Program-made: the position numbers and the translations under genes
Assembly (NCBI GenBank): GCA_029204225.1
Contig: CM055096.1
Coordinates: 34,985,143 to 35,049,142, forward strand
Length of the DNA stretch: 64,000 nucleotides
Reading direction: 5' to 3'
Origin: Diphasiastrum complanatum
Lineage: Eukaryota; Streptophyta; Lycopodiopsida; Lycopodiales; Lycopodiaceae
Shown: positions 35,501 through 45,399 of the stretch, piece after piece
How the letters are laid out: every line of letters starts with the position of its first letter
How positions within the stretch are numbered: position 1 is the first letter of the stretch
Notes under the pieces: generated by a model
Databases searched by the model: none
Told to the model about the DNA's origin: nothing
What the model saw: only the letters and a program-made list of their open reading frames with translations

Positions 35501-36039
35501 ATCACAAAATGAAAATAGTTTCATTTATGCGCTCGTGTCAACTAATGAAGAACCATTTTGCTTTGAAGAGAAATAGAAGGTTTTGTCCAAGTGTCAGTTT
35601 TGCATGGTGAATCATCATATGACAAAGCACCTTCACACATGTGGGATCAAAGGGATGATTAGTACCACGATCTCCCACTTATTGTATATATAGAGCCACA
35701 TTTGGCCATAATCAATGTGAGACACCAATCTTGGTTTTGGAAGCAATTTTGAGTGATTCTCTCCATTTGTCTACATTTGTTTTGATTGTTTTGAGGTGCT
35801 ATCAATGTGTACTTGATTTTCAGGTTGGAGTCCATACTCAGACAGGGTTTCACACGTGGGAAACCAGGAAGTACACCTACCTTCAATTAATGATTGTTCT
35901 TGTTAGGATTTTGTGTCTAGAATTGATCTAGATTGATCTTAATCTCAAGTAGATTGATAGATCAAGTAATCTGACAACCAATCCCTCTTGAGGATCAGAT
36001 TAAGATCCACTCTTGGTCCTTTTTGTACTTTTTCCACAA
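32520..36039 (+). mobile_element. Element B: second copy of the non-autonomous copia-like element (plus strand)
   Basis: The 5' LTR is complete: TGTGAAAAATG at 32520 to TTTTTGCACA at 33352 (833 bp). Primer site TGGTATCAGAGCC follows at 33353-33365. The interior matches element A, including the knuckle frame, up to about 35568. There it jumps into the middle of the 3' LTR (35569-36039, lacking the first ~370 bp of the LTR). Compared with A, one deletion removes the end of the interior plus the start of the 3' LTR. TATATATAGAGCC in the LTR (32995 and 35680) is a plausible TATA box. The 5-bp flanks (GTAAT / ATAAC) do not form a clear target duplication. Confidence 0.88.
34953..35576 (+). pseudogene. 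Truncated Gag/knuckle frame of element B
   Basis: The frame matches the 424-codon frame of element A from MASIGGILL (ATG at 35031; the longer open frame begins at 34953). It shares CNLCGKGGYFFSRC, CFLCGK and the reverse-transcriptase-like CFEE block, where it is cut by the deletion into the 3' LTR. Residues before 35031 are leader sequence in A and probably not translated. Most differences from A are single substitutions; the product would end after about 180 residues. Confidence 0.6.
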
Positions 36040-36065
36040 TAACATCAATGACCATCGTCGATTCA

Positions 36066-36957
36066 TTTTACATTGCAAGATCACTTTACTAGGGCATTGC
36101 AACACGCTGCATTGAAGATCTCGAAGGATGTAGACAATTATGACATACAATACATCACTTCCTTCAAGGTGCATACAATATGTTTGGAACTTTGGTTACA
36201 AAAAGCAAAAAGAATGGCTTGAGCTTACGCAACTGCAAATTTTTAGGCCATTGAAACAACTTTTATCAACAAGGGAAAGCGACTGGCAGCAATTGAAAAC
36301 CCAGACAATGGAAAAGGATTTTTTCAAATCCTCTACAATATAGTGTGGGACACGAAAGGCCTTGTTGTGACCAAGGACAAGTTACAATCGATCACCATGT
36401 CCAGTGTTGGAGCTACTAAGTAAGCTTCTATATTAGTGTTCCATGTTCATTGAAAAATGTAATTGCACATGCACCCTCTCATTCTTTAATGTTGATTTTG
36501 CCATTGTTGTAGGAAAAAAGAAATACTTCGCATTCTCCTTGCTGACAAGCCAACAAGGGATACATGGGGAATGCCTTCCGACAACAAAAACTTTGGCAAA
36601 TATATGTGCGTGAAAACATATTGGTGGCAAGCATTATTGCTTGCAAACTCCCTAATCAGTGGTCTAACCACATGAAGGAGACAACCTACCTGACAATGCT
36701 GACTCGTTTTTCAGGAGACAACGACAATTGCATTCACACAAAGTGCAACCTGAAACCTCAAAGCATAGCATTGAGAGAACCAGGTCTCTGGTTGAAAGGG
36801 TGGTTAGAGAAGATAAGACTGTTGTTCCAAGGAAAGTGCAAATGAGAATAGCAAAGGAGTTGATCATGTCTTCAATGCTCAAGAAAGACAAAAAGGAAAA
36901 AGAGGGTGTTGGCGATGTGGAACTCACGAACTTTCTGGAGGAGCTCATCCCAGAGGT
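36066..36957 (+). other. Unidentified multi-exon gene-like locus, second part
   Basis: Plus-strand pieces with splice borders. About 36241-36420 reads RLAAIENPDNGKGFFQILYN and LVVTKDKLQSITMSSVGAT, ending AA|GTAAGC. The next piece begins TTGTAG|G at about 36513; the joined codon AAG keeps the frame and gives KKKEILRILLADKPTRDTW, then NFGKYMCVKTYWWQALLLAN. A third piece after TTTTTCAG (36716) is lysine/glutamate-rich and reads SIERTRSLVERVVREDKTVV, then MRIAKELIMSSMLKK, and ends at PE|GTGTGT (36957). The phase of the first junction is consistent, which favours a real, possibly recent, gene. Function unknown. Confidence 0.4.
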
Positions 36958-37217
36958 GTGTTCTACTTGAGAAAATATTTAAAGGTCTGTCTACAAATCT
37001 TCACTCTTTTCAATGTCATTCATTCTTGTTGGCAGATCCCCTGCTCTAGAGGACCTGTTGTTTACCTCTCTGCTTCTTGCTTACAGATCTATTTCTTGCC
37101 TGTTACCAGGCTCGTTTGGGCATGTTGTATACATCATTTAAGAAAATATATGAACCACTTTTTCTATGAGGCTCATTCATTTCTATGATCTCCATTTTCA
37201 TGGTGCAAAACACAATG

Positions 37218-37913
37218 TAATTGCAACTAGATAATATGAGTTTTCGATAGCAAGATTCATTGTCTCCTGTAGGAAATGCACTATCTCCATTGGAGAGATC
37301 TTCAGTCACTTAAACTCCAGTTGAATACTTGCCCTTGTTGAAGTCTCGTATATATTGGTTGTATATTTGGTCTTCATTGCCTTGGTCTGTATTGTCCCTG
37401 TCTTGGCATATTTGGATATGTTCAGATGATGATCTGATCAAAGCTTTGCTGTGACAAATCTAAGTGAACTAATGTCGCATGCTTGGATTGGTTGTGGCAA
37501 AGGTTCGATCAGATCATCATTCTGAACTTATCCAAAAAAAGACCATGGTAAAGGCAAGGCAGACCAAGGCTATGAAAAACAAACATGTCGAAAAACAGTA
37601 GAAATTGAAGATAAATGAATCATAACTTGAATTGATAAGAGGAAAAAAAACATTTAAGAACAACCGTAGAAAAACTGTAAGTATATTTCTATTAAAAAAA
37701 ATTGTACATGTGTCTCATCCTCATAAAGTGAGACGAATATTTAAAGGAAATCAACTATCTATGATCTCTAAATCCATTTCTCCAGTTGGAAGTAGCTTGG
37801 GTGGAGAACACTCGGCCACTGCAATTGGATATGAATTTTCGATCACAATCTTTATGGTCTCATGTCTGAAGTGCATTATCTCCATTGGGGAGACCTTTCG
37901 GCATTTAAACTGA
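37218..37913 (-). other. Duplicated exon-like unit related to the Ulp1-like locus
   Basis: Two minus-strand copies, 37910-37745 and about 37312-37210. The first follows TTTTTTTCAG and reads FKCRKVSPMEIMHFRHETIK and IENSYPIAVAECSPPKLLPT to a stop. The second reads FK(stop)LKISPMEIVHF and IENSY. The first residues and the VS...H..RHE pattern resemble the last exon at 61.75-61.93 kb (FQCPEVSTNVIHQCRHEM). These are probably stray C-terminal exons of the family found at 61.7-63.7 kb. The copia element to the right cuts off whatever preceded them. Confidence 0.35.
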
Positions 37914-37982
37914 AAAAAAAACATAAACACAGTTAAATGTAATTAATCAAAGATCAGTTAATAGGAGTTTGTATTAGTTGTT

Positions 37983-38696
37983 CTTCTGTGCTACAATGAA
38001 CCACATGAATTTCACGACTCAGCAGCCTCTCATTATGAAGTGATATTGAATCTCAATGTGTTTAGTTCTCGCATGGAACACTGGATTCTTTGCTAGCTGA
38101 ATGCCACTTTGATTGTCGCTATGTAAAGTCGTGGGATTTTTCTGCTTTATGCCATTTTCTTCCAAGATTTGTCTCAACCATATAGCTTCTTGTGTAGCAC
38201 TACACATTGCCTTATACTCTGCTTCTATGGTGGAAAGAGAAATTGTACTTTGCTTCTTACTAGACCAGGAAAAGCAATTACCACAAAACTGGAATATATA
38301 TCCTGTGGTGGATTTACGATCATCATAGTCACCTCCCCAGTCCGCATCCACATAGCCACACAATTCAGGAAAACCATCATGCTTCCTGTAAATCAAGCCA
38401 TACTCTGAAGTGCCTTTCACATAACGCAAAATGCGTATAGCTGCTTTCCAATGTGTTTCCGTAGGTGCTGCCATAAACTGACTTACAATGCCAAAAACAT
38501 AGCATATATCTGGTCTAGTTGTGGTAAGGTAAATCAAGCTCCCTACTAACTGTCTATATAGTGTAGCATCAAATGACTGTGATTCATCAAGCTTAGAAAG
38601 CTTTTTACCTGGTTCAATAGGAGTGTTTACTGGTTTGCAATCCTGCAACCTAAAAATGTGCAGCAACTCTTTGACATACTTCACAACCCACTTCAT
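37983..38696 (-). pseudogene. Copia-2 RNase H (truncated)
   Basis: Continues pol after a frameshift near 38690. It reads VNTPIEPGKKLSK, TLYRQLVGSLIYLTTTRPDI, YVDADWGGDYDDRKSTTGYI, SWSSKKQSTISLSTIEAEY and LHSDNQSGIQLAKNP, i.e. the connection and RNase H domain with its acidic residues. A further frameshift near 38025 precedes REIHVVHCSTEEQL, after which the element stops. The last ~40 residues of the family are absent. Confidence 0.92.
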
Positions 38697-41412
38697 GTCC
38701 TTTTTGCCACACTTCTACTCCAAGGCAGTAATGCATTAGGCTGAGATCCGTCATCTCAAATTGTTCCATGAGGTCTTTCTTGATCATGTCTATCATCTCT
38801 TGATTATTTCCCGTAATAATCAAGTCATCAACATAAAGAGCAATCAAAGCAACCATACCATCAAAGCATAAGACATATAGATTTGGATCAGAATGTGTTC
38901 TCACCATCCCCTTTGAACGAAAGCAGGCATCAATCCTGCTATGCCACACACGTGGTGCTTGTTTAAGACCATAAAGCGCTTTCTTCAAGCGACATACTTT
39001 ATTTTCCTGTCCTTTTGTTACAAAGCCTTCAAGTTGATCCATGAACACTTCTTCTTCTAACTCACCATTTAGAAAAGCAGATTTTACATCCATCTGATGC
39101 AAAGGCCAACCAAAATGTGAAGCTAAAGCAATAAGTAGACGTAGAGTATTCCACTTACACACCAGCGCAAAGGTCTCCTCATAGTCAATGCCTTTATTTT
39201 GTGCGTACCCTTTGATTACCAATCTTGCTTTGTGCTTTGCTATGCTTCCATCTGCATGGTACTTAGTTCTGTATACCCATTTGCAACCAATGGGTTTCTT
39301 GCCAACTGGTGGTTCTACTAAGTCCCATGTGCTATGCTTAGCAATTGACTCCATATCCTCTCCCATGGCCTTGATCCAAATGTCATCATCCTTCGCTTCA
39401 CCATAAGTCGAAGGTTCTTTGTTTTGAATAATGCTGGATAACAGAGCATAATTTGCTTCATACCTTTCAGGTAGTATCTTCTCTCTTGTTGATCTTTGTA
39501 GCTCTCCCTCGTTAGATGATCCTGGAAAGTCATCTATATCGCGACTCTCCATCAATCTCTCAAACCACTTAGGGAGCTTTCTGTCAGGTGATCGGCTTCC
39601 TGGTGAAAATGTATCCCACGGTACATCCTTCTCCTTGCGTTTGTCACCTGCAATTTCAATACTTCTTGCACCAAAAGGTTTGTCCCTACCTCTCCAACCT
39701 ATTTCTTGAGGTTGAGTAGTAGTATCTTGAGATGTATCCTCATGTTCATCACTCAGAAGGTCAATGAATGGATCATCATCAGGTGGTATCCTCACTATAC
39801 CATTTCTCCTACTGGATGTGTCTATCTTCTCAACATCTTCGTCTTCATACATCTTGGATTCATCAAAGATAACATCTCGGCTTATATGGATTTTGTTTTC
39901 GACTGGATCAAAACATCTATAACCCTTCACGCGATCATCATATCCTAGGAATATGCACTTGATAGCTTTTACATCAAGTTTACGTCTTTCTTCCTTAGGA
40001 ATATGTACAAAGGCCTTACATCCAAAAATTTGCAAGTGGTTCACCTTTGGCTTCTTGTTTGTGAATGCTTCCTCAAGTGTTATTTTTTGTATGGCAATGG
40101 CAGGACTTCTATTTTGAAGATAGACTACCGTGCTACATGCTTTTGACCAAAAATCTTTTGGTAATTTCATCTCAGCTAGCATAGATCTGGCACTTTCCAC
40201 AATCGTACGATTTTTGCGCTTAGCTACACCATTGAGAGCAGGAGTATGAGCTTGCGTAAATTGTCTTTTAATCCCACATTGATCACAAAGATCATTGAAG
40301 TCATTAGACTTATACTCACCTCCACTATCCGATCTTAGGGCTTTGATCTTCTTAGCTGTCTGATTTTTGACCAAGTTTTTGAAGTTCTTGAAGTTATCAA
40401 AAGCATCAGATTTCTTCTTCAAGAAGTAGATCCACGTCTTACGTGACATATCATCAATAAAGGTCATGAAATAGAAGACTTTTTCTAAGGACATGGTCCT
40501 CATGGGCCCGCATAAATCTGTGTGGATTAAATCTAGGATGTTCTTTGCTCTTGCAACACCCCCTTTATTAAACTTCTCTCGATGCTGCTTCCCATATATA
40601 CAAGATTCGCACATCAATTTCAAGTGATCTTCTATGGTAGGCAGTCCTGTTACCATCTCCAATTTTCTCATCAAACTGAGGCTTCCCAAGTTCATGTGAC
40701 CAAGCATCTTGTGCCACAACTCAGTTTGCAAAGGAATGGATGATACAAGTCCATGTTGCCCCTTGATTGTAGCATTCAACCTGTACAATTTTGTATTGGG
40801 CTCTCTTACTCCATTCGCAACAATTTTGAGCTTTTGGTTCGCATCCTTCACAAAGCAACTATCATGGACGAATTCTACTTTCAACTTTTGATCAGTAATG
40901 ACTCCAACATAAAGTAGATTTTTCTTCAAACCTGGTACATAAAGTACCTCCCTGATCATCCTGCTTTTGCCATCAGGCAGTTGGATTGAAATTGTGCCTA
41001 TCCCCTTGATCATGCACACTTCACCATTTGCTTGTGAAACAGATGTCCCATTATCCAACGCCTTCAAACTACTAAACCAGTTCTTGTTTCCTGTCATGTG
41101 TCTTGTGGCTCCTGAGTCAATATACCATGCTTGATCATCTTGATTAGATGACAATGCAGATATGAAGATGCTAGAGTCTTCAATCTCACCTTCACCGACA
41201 AGGTTACCTGCTTGTTTTGGTTTTCCCTTGTCTTGTTCCACCAGGAATTTGCGACATTCACTCTTCCAGTGGCCCTTTTTACTACAATGGAAGCACTTGC
41301 CTTTCTTCTTAGTTTTCCTGGAAGATCCCTCATCCTCCTGAGACTTGGCAAATTGCTGCTTAGTCTTCTTCTTGCCCTTGCCCTTGCCTTGTTTTTGGCG
41401 TGTCGCAAGTGC
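38650..41412 (-). pseudogene. Copia-2 pol: knuckle, protease, integrase, reverse transcriptase
   Basis: The frame is continuous from the UAG at 41413 to 38650. In order: zinc knuckle CFHCSKKGHWKSEC (C-x2-C-x4-H-x4-C) just before the Met at 41241; protease with YIDSGATRHMTG; GAG-pre-integrase LWHKMLGHMNLG; integrase core with HTDLCGPM and RSDSGGEYKSNDF, but NGVAKRKNRT where the catalytic Glu (NGVVERKNRT in active copies) is Lys (codon at 40219-40221); and C-terminal integrase with FLGYDDRVKGYRCFDP. Reverse transcriptase follows with WKNTL-like KWNTLRLLIALA, QMDVKSAFLNG, LYGLKQAPR and the active-site YVDD. The frame ends in a shifted sequence near residue 850. All products would act in copying and inserting the element; integrase here should be inactive. 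Confidence 0.93.
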
Positions 41413-42016
41413 CTAATCATCAGCATTTTGACGTCTAGCTTTCACCATTTCTCGTCGTTGCTCTTCCTGCATCAAGATTCCTGTGAGCTCGTCAAAGGTT
41501 GGCAATCTTTCTCTTGATGCTATTCCGCTCACAAACATCTGATAGGGTTCTGCAATGCCGCATAATGCATTATGCACCAGCTCCACATCACGTATGCGCT
41601 CTCCAATAGAATGCAGTTCATCTCTCATTGTCTTGATTCTGGTCATGTACGTCTGAATGTGCTCTCCTTGTTCCATGTAGGCACTATTCAACTTTGACTT
41701 CAGAAACATGATTCTTGACGGATTTGACGTCTCGAACTGTTCCTTTAGCACATCCCATGCATGTCTGGGTGTAATAGCATCACAAATGTGGGTAATGATG
41801 TGATCCTTCACTGACAAGTTAATGAAGGTCAAAGCTTTTCTCATCTTTTTGTCGAACACTTTGATGTTTTGGCGGCCTTCTCTCATCACCTGTGACGATT
41901 TCCCACACATCTTTCCCCATCAGTATGTTTTTCATTTTGAATTTCCACACTGCATAGTTGGAAATCCCGTCCAATTTGCTACTTTCACTCAAAATGGACT
42001 CTCTCATATTTGCCAT
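41413..42016 (-). pseudogene. Copia-2 gag (frameshifted)
   Basis: Starts at 42016 with MANMRESILSESSKLDGISN and WKFKMKNILMGKDVWEIVTG, the typical copia Gag N-terminus. A frameshift near 41885-41905 moves the reading into the frame that opens at 41910. That frame carries the UBN2-type segment (ARHAW-like PRHAWDVLKEQFETSN, IQTYMTRIKTMRDEL) and ends QNADD followed by UAG at 41413. Gag forms the particle that packages the element RNA. After the UAG the same frame continues straight into the zinc knuckle. Confidence 0.85.
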
Positions 42017-43316
42017 CGCAAAACTGCTTGAAACTTCTGCCTTAGGCTAAGAACAGTATGTTGAGGCCAACAGTGATGTCAGAAGTTGAAAATAATGACC
42101 TGCACTTTTTTTCTTACCAGGCCACTCGTCGCTTTTCCACCAATTTGAAAGCCAAATCGGCGTCGCCTTCCGAAATGCACTCAGTCGTCAACTCCCAACA
42201 ACATGCCCAGTAGAATGGTGAAACTACTTTTGGCGTACTCCAAACACTTTCTCCGCTGCAACCGCTCTGTTTTGTTGTACCGTACTTGCAGGTACAGTCC
42301 GGGTGCCCTTCGTTTGGAGGTTATAGCCTTTCGTTTGGGTCAAAATGGGCAAAGGACCCAAAAATAGGGACTTTTCTAGCTTTTGAACTGTTTCTTCACT
42401 TTGAAGAAACTTCACTCTTCACTTGTGAAGGGACCCAACTCAACTTTCAGTATGAAAATTTTTAATGAAGTTGAAGTCCAGAATGCACTTCAATTCTTCA
42501 GGACCCTGTTTAAAGCTCATCCAATGGCTGAACCAAATCTTGTGGTTCACATTTCTCTCCCATCACAGATTCTGAACCGTTGATTCATTTGACACCTCAT
42601 CTAAAGGTTCAAAGTAAATCTGGGCATCGAACCAAACTCCTGTAGATGCTAAGATCTTTCGGTACACTGAATTCTTCATCGCGTTGGGCGCGCGAACTGC
42701 CCGCGACTTCCCTGCCTGCGGCCGCGCCTACCTTTTCTGAAAAACATCAGATCAAGCTCTCATGTGGATCGTTTTGAACATGATCTGAGGCCTGGAGCAG
42801 GGTCGCCCTACTGAATCCATGACTATAGAGTGTTCAATCAGGAAATTCCGTGGAGAAACAGTGATTTTAGCTCAACTTGACAAAGTGGCTTTTTCACCTT
42901 TTTACCGCAAATCTGCTAGGTTAATTGTCTAGAGACAAATCTCTGACATAAACCTCAGAATCTCTCCATGGCTGATTGACAGTGTGATTAGCTTCCTTCT
43001 TGTCCTTACGACATCCAAAACGGTGCACAAACAGCAAAGAAATCACTAGTTATGTATAAAAACCGTAACCCCAAGTCCAGTTTCAATTTTCAGCTGGCTT
43101 CAAAATTGTCAATTTTTCATCAATTTTTTCCCTGTCTGATGCTATGCACAGGCTAATAATCTCTCTATTGAGCTTAACACGGCTCTATAAATTAGAATTC
43201 GTGCACCAGTGCTTCTCCATCCGTCTTCAACCCGCCGTAAAACCCCGAACTCTCAGAAGACAGTTCTCCCAAAGCTCTCTTCAACGGCGACACTGTACTG
43301 TGTACACTCCCTGTAC
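42017..43316 (-). other. Copia-2 untranslated leader (about 1.3 kb)
   Basis: Lies between primer site and gag ATG. It is GC-richer than the surroundings in places (42700 region) and holds no supported protein; short frames on both strands lack domains. Copia leaders are usually a few hundred bases at most, so 1.3 kb is long. An insertion or a captured sequence is possible. Confidence 0.5.
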
Positions 43317-43604
43317 GGCTCTGATACCAACTTAGAATTTGCTTTGCACAGGAACACAGATCATGCTACACAGTAACACAGACAGAAAATTACTCTCCTC
43401 AGCAAGCTCACATAGCAACTGTATTTCTCAAAATGAAATTACAATGTACATATAGTTGTTCACTCAGGCAACCCATGCATGACCCAGGTTGCCGTTGGCG
43501 GGACACGTGTCTCGTCGACTTGCCTCGTGGCGAGGCCAACTGATCCTTATCCACTGATAGGACCCACAGTACAGTAACACAGTGATTCTAACTTTAATTC
43601 TAAC
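43317..43604 (-). mobile_element. Copia-2 primer site and 5' LTR
   Basis: The primer site complements initiator-Met tRNA (43317-43329). On the minus strand the LTR runs from near TGTGAGTTAGAATTAAAG (about 43608) to CAAATTCTAAGT. The inner ends TTAGAATT / AATTCTAA form an inverted pair. CTATATGTACATTG (about 43450) is a plausible TATA region. The exact LTR ends cannot be fixed because the partner LTR is missing. Confidence 0.65.
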
Positions 43605-43939
43605 TCACATCTTGTCACACAAGTGAAAAGTATAATACTTTGTTCAGATTCAGATCTATTCATTAGACACAAAAAATATCACATTCATCATTCATCAATT
43701 CCTCATTAAAAAGTAAACTTGCCAAAATCATCATCTCTTGATAATCTCTCAAAGTATGTACAAAATGAGCTCTCAATCCATATCAAATGATCTCGGATAT
43801 GAGATTAGGTAGAGTGCCATTAGGGTAGACCCTAAACCCCTTGCTATCAAAGCCTTAGGTCATGCATAATTACTCTCTTGGTAGCTTGAGTCAACTGTCT
43901 TATAAAAGTAGGTGGCCGACCTCATTAAAAATCCCAATC
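43605..43939. other. Spacer, nothing recognised
   Basis: AT-rich, stop-dense sequence between the Copia-2 LTR and the tandem repeat. Confidence 0.5.
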
Positions 43940-44155
43940 ATCTGGGAACATCATGATATAATTCACTTTAGAAAAATATTTATTTAACTAATTCCGTTTC
44001 ATTATCAACATGCCAAAAAAAAAAAAAAACCTCATCATAATATAATTCACTTTAGAAAAAAAAAAATATAACCTCATCATACTATAATTCACTTGAGAAA
44101 TATATTTATTTAACTAATTTCATTTCATTATCAACATGCAAAAAAAAAAAAAACT
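43940..44155. repeat. AT-rich tandem repeat (two full and one partial unit)
   Basis: Units share CATCAT(A/G)(A/C)TATAATTCACTT(T/G)AGAAA, TATTTATTTAACTAATT and CATTATCAACATGC(C), followed by an A-run. Full units begin near 43949 and 44075; a shortened unit lies between them near 44034. The repeat abuts the palindrome cluster on its right. Confidence 0.85.
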
Positions 44156-44156
44156 T

Positions 44157-44521
44157 GCATGGATAATCCACGCATAAGATATCCACGTGTGGATATCTTT
44201 AACTTTCGGTCCGGTGCAGTTGGACAAACTGAAATTTGCATGGATAATTCACGCATGGATTATCCACGCGAATACTACTTTTCGGTGCCGCCAACCTTCC
44301 CTCCCAAATAGTTGCCAGAATTTTCAAAATTCAATTTTGCGTTGATAATCCACACGCATAAATTTTTCGGCGCCGTCTCAAAAAAGCACCGGTGGACTAA
44401 CCGGAGGCGTGTTCAAAATTTTTTTGGCGTGGATGATCCACGCGTGGATGTTCCACACAAACAAAATTTCAGAAAATCGACTAAGTGTTGGGTCTCGCGT
44501 GGATACTCTACGTGGATAACA
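44157..44521 (+). promoter_or_regulatory. Cluster of ATCCAC/GTGGAT inverted repeats, probably LTR enhancer-like region
   Basis: About ten copies of ATCCAC or GTGGAT occur in 365 bp, many paired head-to-head. GATATCCAC GT GTGGATATC (44178-44197) has 9-bp arms and a CACGTG core. ATCCACGCGTGGAT (44436-44449) is a perfect 14-bp palindrome. Further pairs lie at 44251-44268, 44340, 44430 and 44500. The cluster ends ~100 bp before the LTR end at 44623, so it probably lies in the 5' LTR of Copia-3. There, repeated palindromes often serve as transcription-factor sites. Confidence 0.55.
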
Positions 44522-44778
44522 CAGAGTTTTCTAGTTGTGATAAGGAAAGAGAGAGATATCTTATTCCACTATGCACAAACATTTTCCATTCGAGTTATCT
44601 CTCTTTCACCCCTCTTTCCAACATGGTATCAGAGCTATTTCTGTAACCTGATAAGCTTCCACAGAAACAAGACTCTACTAGCCGATAGAGTAATTGTCTT
44701 CTTGTTCTGTAATTTAGCACCAAATTTTCATACTTAAGTCATTGATAGTCATTCCTATCACCTAGACTAATCTTCCAC

Positions 44779-45360
44779 ATGGATTTCCAAGGGAAAGCTA
44801 GTTCTATCATGGACAAGCTTGATGGAGCCAATTACCATTTGTGGAAATTTAAGATGAGAACTGTGCTAATAGCTAAGGAATTGTATCACATTGTTACAAG
44901 TGCAGAGGAAAAACCCAAAGCTGAAGACACATCAATCTCCAAATGGAAGCTGAAGGATGGCAAAGCATTTGCATTGATCATCCTCAACATTTCAGATACT
45001 CAGATCGGCCATGTGTCTGAAGCCCAGACATCCAGAGAAGTCTGGGACATCTTGAGCACGTTATATGAGAGATATAGCTTCCAAGCTATATCTCAGGAAG
45101 AAATTTTACTCCCTCAAGATGGCAAATGGTGATTTCCTACAGAATCACATCAACTAATCCAAGAACCTGCTGAAGCACATGGTCGCTGTCGAATCTTCAT
45201 AGACGATCAAGATGCAGTGATGTAACTTCTTACAAGCTTGCCAAGCTCATACGACAGCTGGGTGATGATCATCATGACCCATCCAGAGCTGACTCTTTCA
45301 AGAGTCATTACAATGTTGTCAGAAAGACAGGCGGAGGAGCAAAACCTCTAGTTTCTCAAC
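44779..45360 (+). pseudogene. Copia-3 gag
   Basis: Starts at the ATG 44779: MDFQGKASSIMDKLDGANYH, then LWKFKMRTVLIAKELYHIV and SDTQIGHVSEAQTSREVWDI. After codon 117 (45132) a frameshift follows; later pieces SSYDSWVMIIMTHPELTLSR (about 45249-45310) and EEQNL show the UBN2-type second half. No intact knuckle was found in the degenerate 45405-45560 stretch (Lys/Gln-rich). Confidence 0.8.
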
Positions 45361-45399
45361 TAATTCTCAAGCATTCTACACCAACAAGAGCACGACTAA

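Larger units (their letters stand above)
37980..43604 (-). mobile_element. Copia-2: most complete copia element of the window (3' LTR missing)
   Basis: On the minus strand: 5' LTR (about 43330-43604), primer site TGGTATCAGAGCC (43317-43329), long leader, gag, then pol in the copia order protease, integrase, reverse transcriptase, RNase H. It ends abruptly at about 37980 inside RNase H (STEEQL). No polypurine tract or 3' LTR is present, so it is a truncated copy. It is broken by a frameshift in gag (about 41885-41905), one in-frame UAG (41413-41415), a frameshift between reverse transcriptase and RNase H (about 38690), and a lost integrase glutamate. The remaining frames are long, so decay is recent compared with its neighbours. 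Confidence 0.92.

Noticed and set aside
36433-36948. Minus-strand frames opposite the unidentified exons
   Set aside because: Splice-phase consistency and composition favour the plus strand; the minus frames are shadows.
37632-37913. 93-codon plus-strand frame
   Set aside because: The opposite strand carries a better-supported exon with an acceptor site and relatives at 37.2 and 61.8 kb.
44031-44155. CRISPR-like spacing of AT-rich repeats
   Set aside because: Units are diverged, contiguous and plant-typical; there are no spacers and this is a eukaryotic genome.
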